Assembly: GCA_009767595.1 (NCBI GenBank)
Contig: VSDK01011369.1
Coordinates: 121,466 to 185,465, forward strand
Source: Symbiodinium kawagutii
Taxonomy: Eukaryota > Sar > Dinophyceae > Suessiales > Symbiodiniaceae
Reading direction: 5' to 3'
DNA length: 64,000 bases
Shown: positions 63,386 to 64,000 of the stretch, one piece after another
How positions within the stretch are numbered: the stretch's first letter is position 1
How the letters are laid out: each line of letters opens with the position of its first letter
Made by a program: the position numbers and the translations under genes
Notes under the pieces: model-generated
The model's input: only the letters and a program-made list of their open reading frames with translations
Told to the model about the DNA's origin: nothing
The model's database searches: none

Positions 63386-63485
63386 GGTGGTTTCTCAAAA
63401 TAGGGGACCCCCTAAATCATCCATTAGTACTAACTTTTAGTAGTAAACCGACCATTTTTTGGGTCCCATATTTTGAGAAACCACC
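63386..63485. mobile_element. MITE family A copy
   Basis: GGTGGTTTCTCAAAATAGGGGACCCCC opens it and GGGTCCCATATTTTGAGAAACCACC closes it. CAGT/AAGT at the flanks suggests a decayed 4-bp duplication. Confidence 0.9.
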
Positions 63486-63677
63486 AAGTGTGGAAAGGCC
63501 TTATGCCGTTCTTGATATGTTCCACTGAAGCAGCTGCGCAAGGGCTTTACAAGGCATGTGCTGATTCTTTGGCATGTGTGTGTGTGGGACTGCCTACAGT
63601 AGATACAATAGCATAGTTCTGAGATAATAGAACATCAAACAATGAATCAGATCAATCATATGGACATTTAAATAAAT

Positions 63678-63722
63678 GAATATATATATATATATACATA
63701 TACATATACATATACATATATG
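63678..63722. repeat. (TA)n / (CATATA)n microsatellite
   Basis: TATATATATATATA is followed by five CATATA units. Confidence 0.92.
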
Positions 63723-63883
63723 TATTGAATGTTAGACTAACATTTGATGAACGGGGCACTCCTAGTAGCTCCTGTCTTCGCTCCCACCGGGGCAGCTCGC
63801 CTGGGAGCTGATGCTGGGCTGAAAGGATTCCAACACGATGGAGCCGAGTTGAAGCTCGTCCTGGGCGGGTTGGTTGTGCTCAT

Positions 63884-63996
63884 GTGGGGGTTGCTCAAGC
63901 CATCTCAAGCCATAGGGGATCCTAAAAAATGTTTGGTTTCTTACTGGAATGGTTAGGATCAAGGATGATTTGGCGGGCACCCTTATCCTGAGAAAC
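63884..63996. mobile_element. MITE family A copy
   Basis: GTGGGGGTTGCTCAAGCCATCTCAAGCCATAGGGGATCC opens it with a duplicated CTCAAGCCAT, and GGCGGGCACCCTTATCCTGAGAAACAT closes it at the window end. Confidence 0.72.
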
Positions 63997-64000
63997 ATGC

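Noticed and set aside
54809..63996. Dinoflagellate spliced-leader relics in the TTGGCTTGAG / CTCAAGCCAT words of some family A ends
   Set aside because: Only a few bases overlap the known leader, and the words are variants of the element's own inverted ends.

Overview
This is eukaryotic nuclear DNA, probably from an alga or another protist. It has no bacterial-style operons, reading frames are short and broken, and simple-sequence arrays and short inverted-repeat elements occur every few hundred bases. A few short GC-rich islands sit in AT-rich sequence and some of them behave like small exons with GC-rich third codon positions. Two N runs mark an assembled draft. A dinoflagellate (Symbiodiniaceae-like) is a reasonable guess from overall composition and texture, but no diagnostic sequence such as an intact spliced-leader or a recognisable gene proves it. 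Layout: (1) 1-8.6 kb is AT-rich spacer rich in AACCATTA-type words, with scattered MITE copies and several possible small exons. (2) About 8.85-13.76 kb is a compositionally distinct, GC-richer block. It is bounded by an inverted pair of 'TTGGCC' word arrays plus a 14-bp perfect inverted repeat. It holds a long G/T-only strand-asymmetric array, about 150 bp of (ATT)n, an 82-bp degenerate tandem repeat, one tRNA-like gene and the densest set of exon-like frames on both strands. (3) 14-44 kb is spacer with MITEs, microsatellites and exon-like islands, ending in an 0.8-kb stack of different simple repeats (43.3-44.1 kb). (4) 44.9-64 kb has the highest density of MITEs, including a nested pair, a tandem pair, and copies whose interiors have grown into microsatellite or minisatellite arrays. 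The dominant feature is at least five families of short (about 90-190 bp) non-coding elements with terminal inverted repeats, named A to E here. A starts GGTGGTTTCTCAAAATAGGGG. B starts TTGGTGGCTTATAGATCCC. C starts GGCTATGGGTCAA. D starts CTGGTTGGTGGTTTCAACCCC. E starts TACCCTCTGGTAAACTAACC. Family C copies are repeatedly flanked by perfect 4-bp duplications (GTTT, AAGT, ATGT, ATAT), and several A copies by AAAT. These look like non-autonomous DNA transposons, and no transposase was recognised in the window. No protein-coding gene could be identified by name. The exon candidates listed rest only on open frame, GC-rich wobble positions, plausible GT/AG borders and protein-like composition. In many of them the opposite strand is nearly as good, so treat them as hypotheses. 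The best are 12,789-13,156 (+, two exons with an 80-bp GT-AG intron that restores frame), 12,612-12,765 (-, a charged helical exon), 60,369-60,650 (-), 31,797-31,918 (-), 26,754-26,915 (+) and 29,821-29,980 (+).
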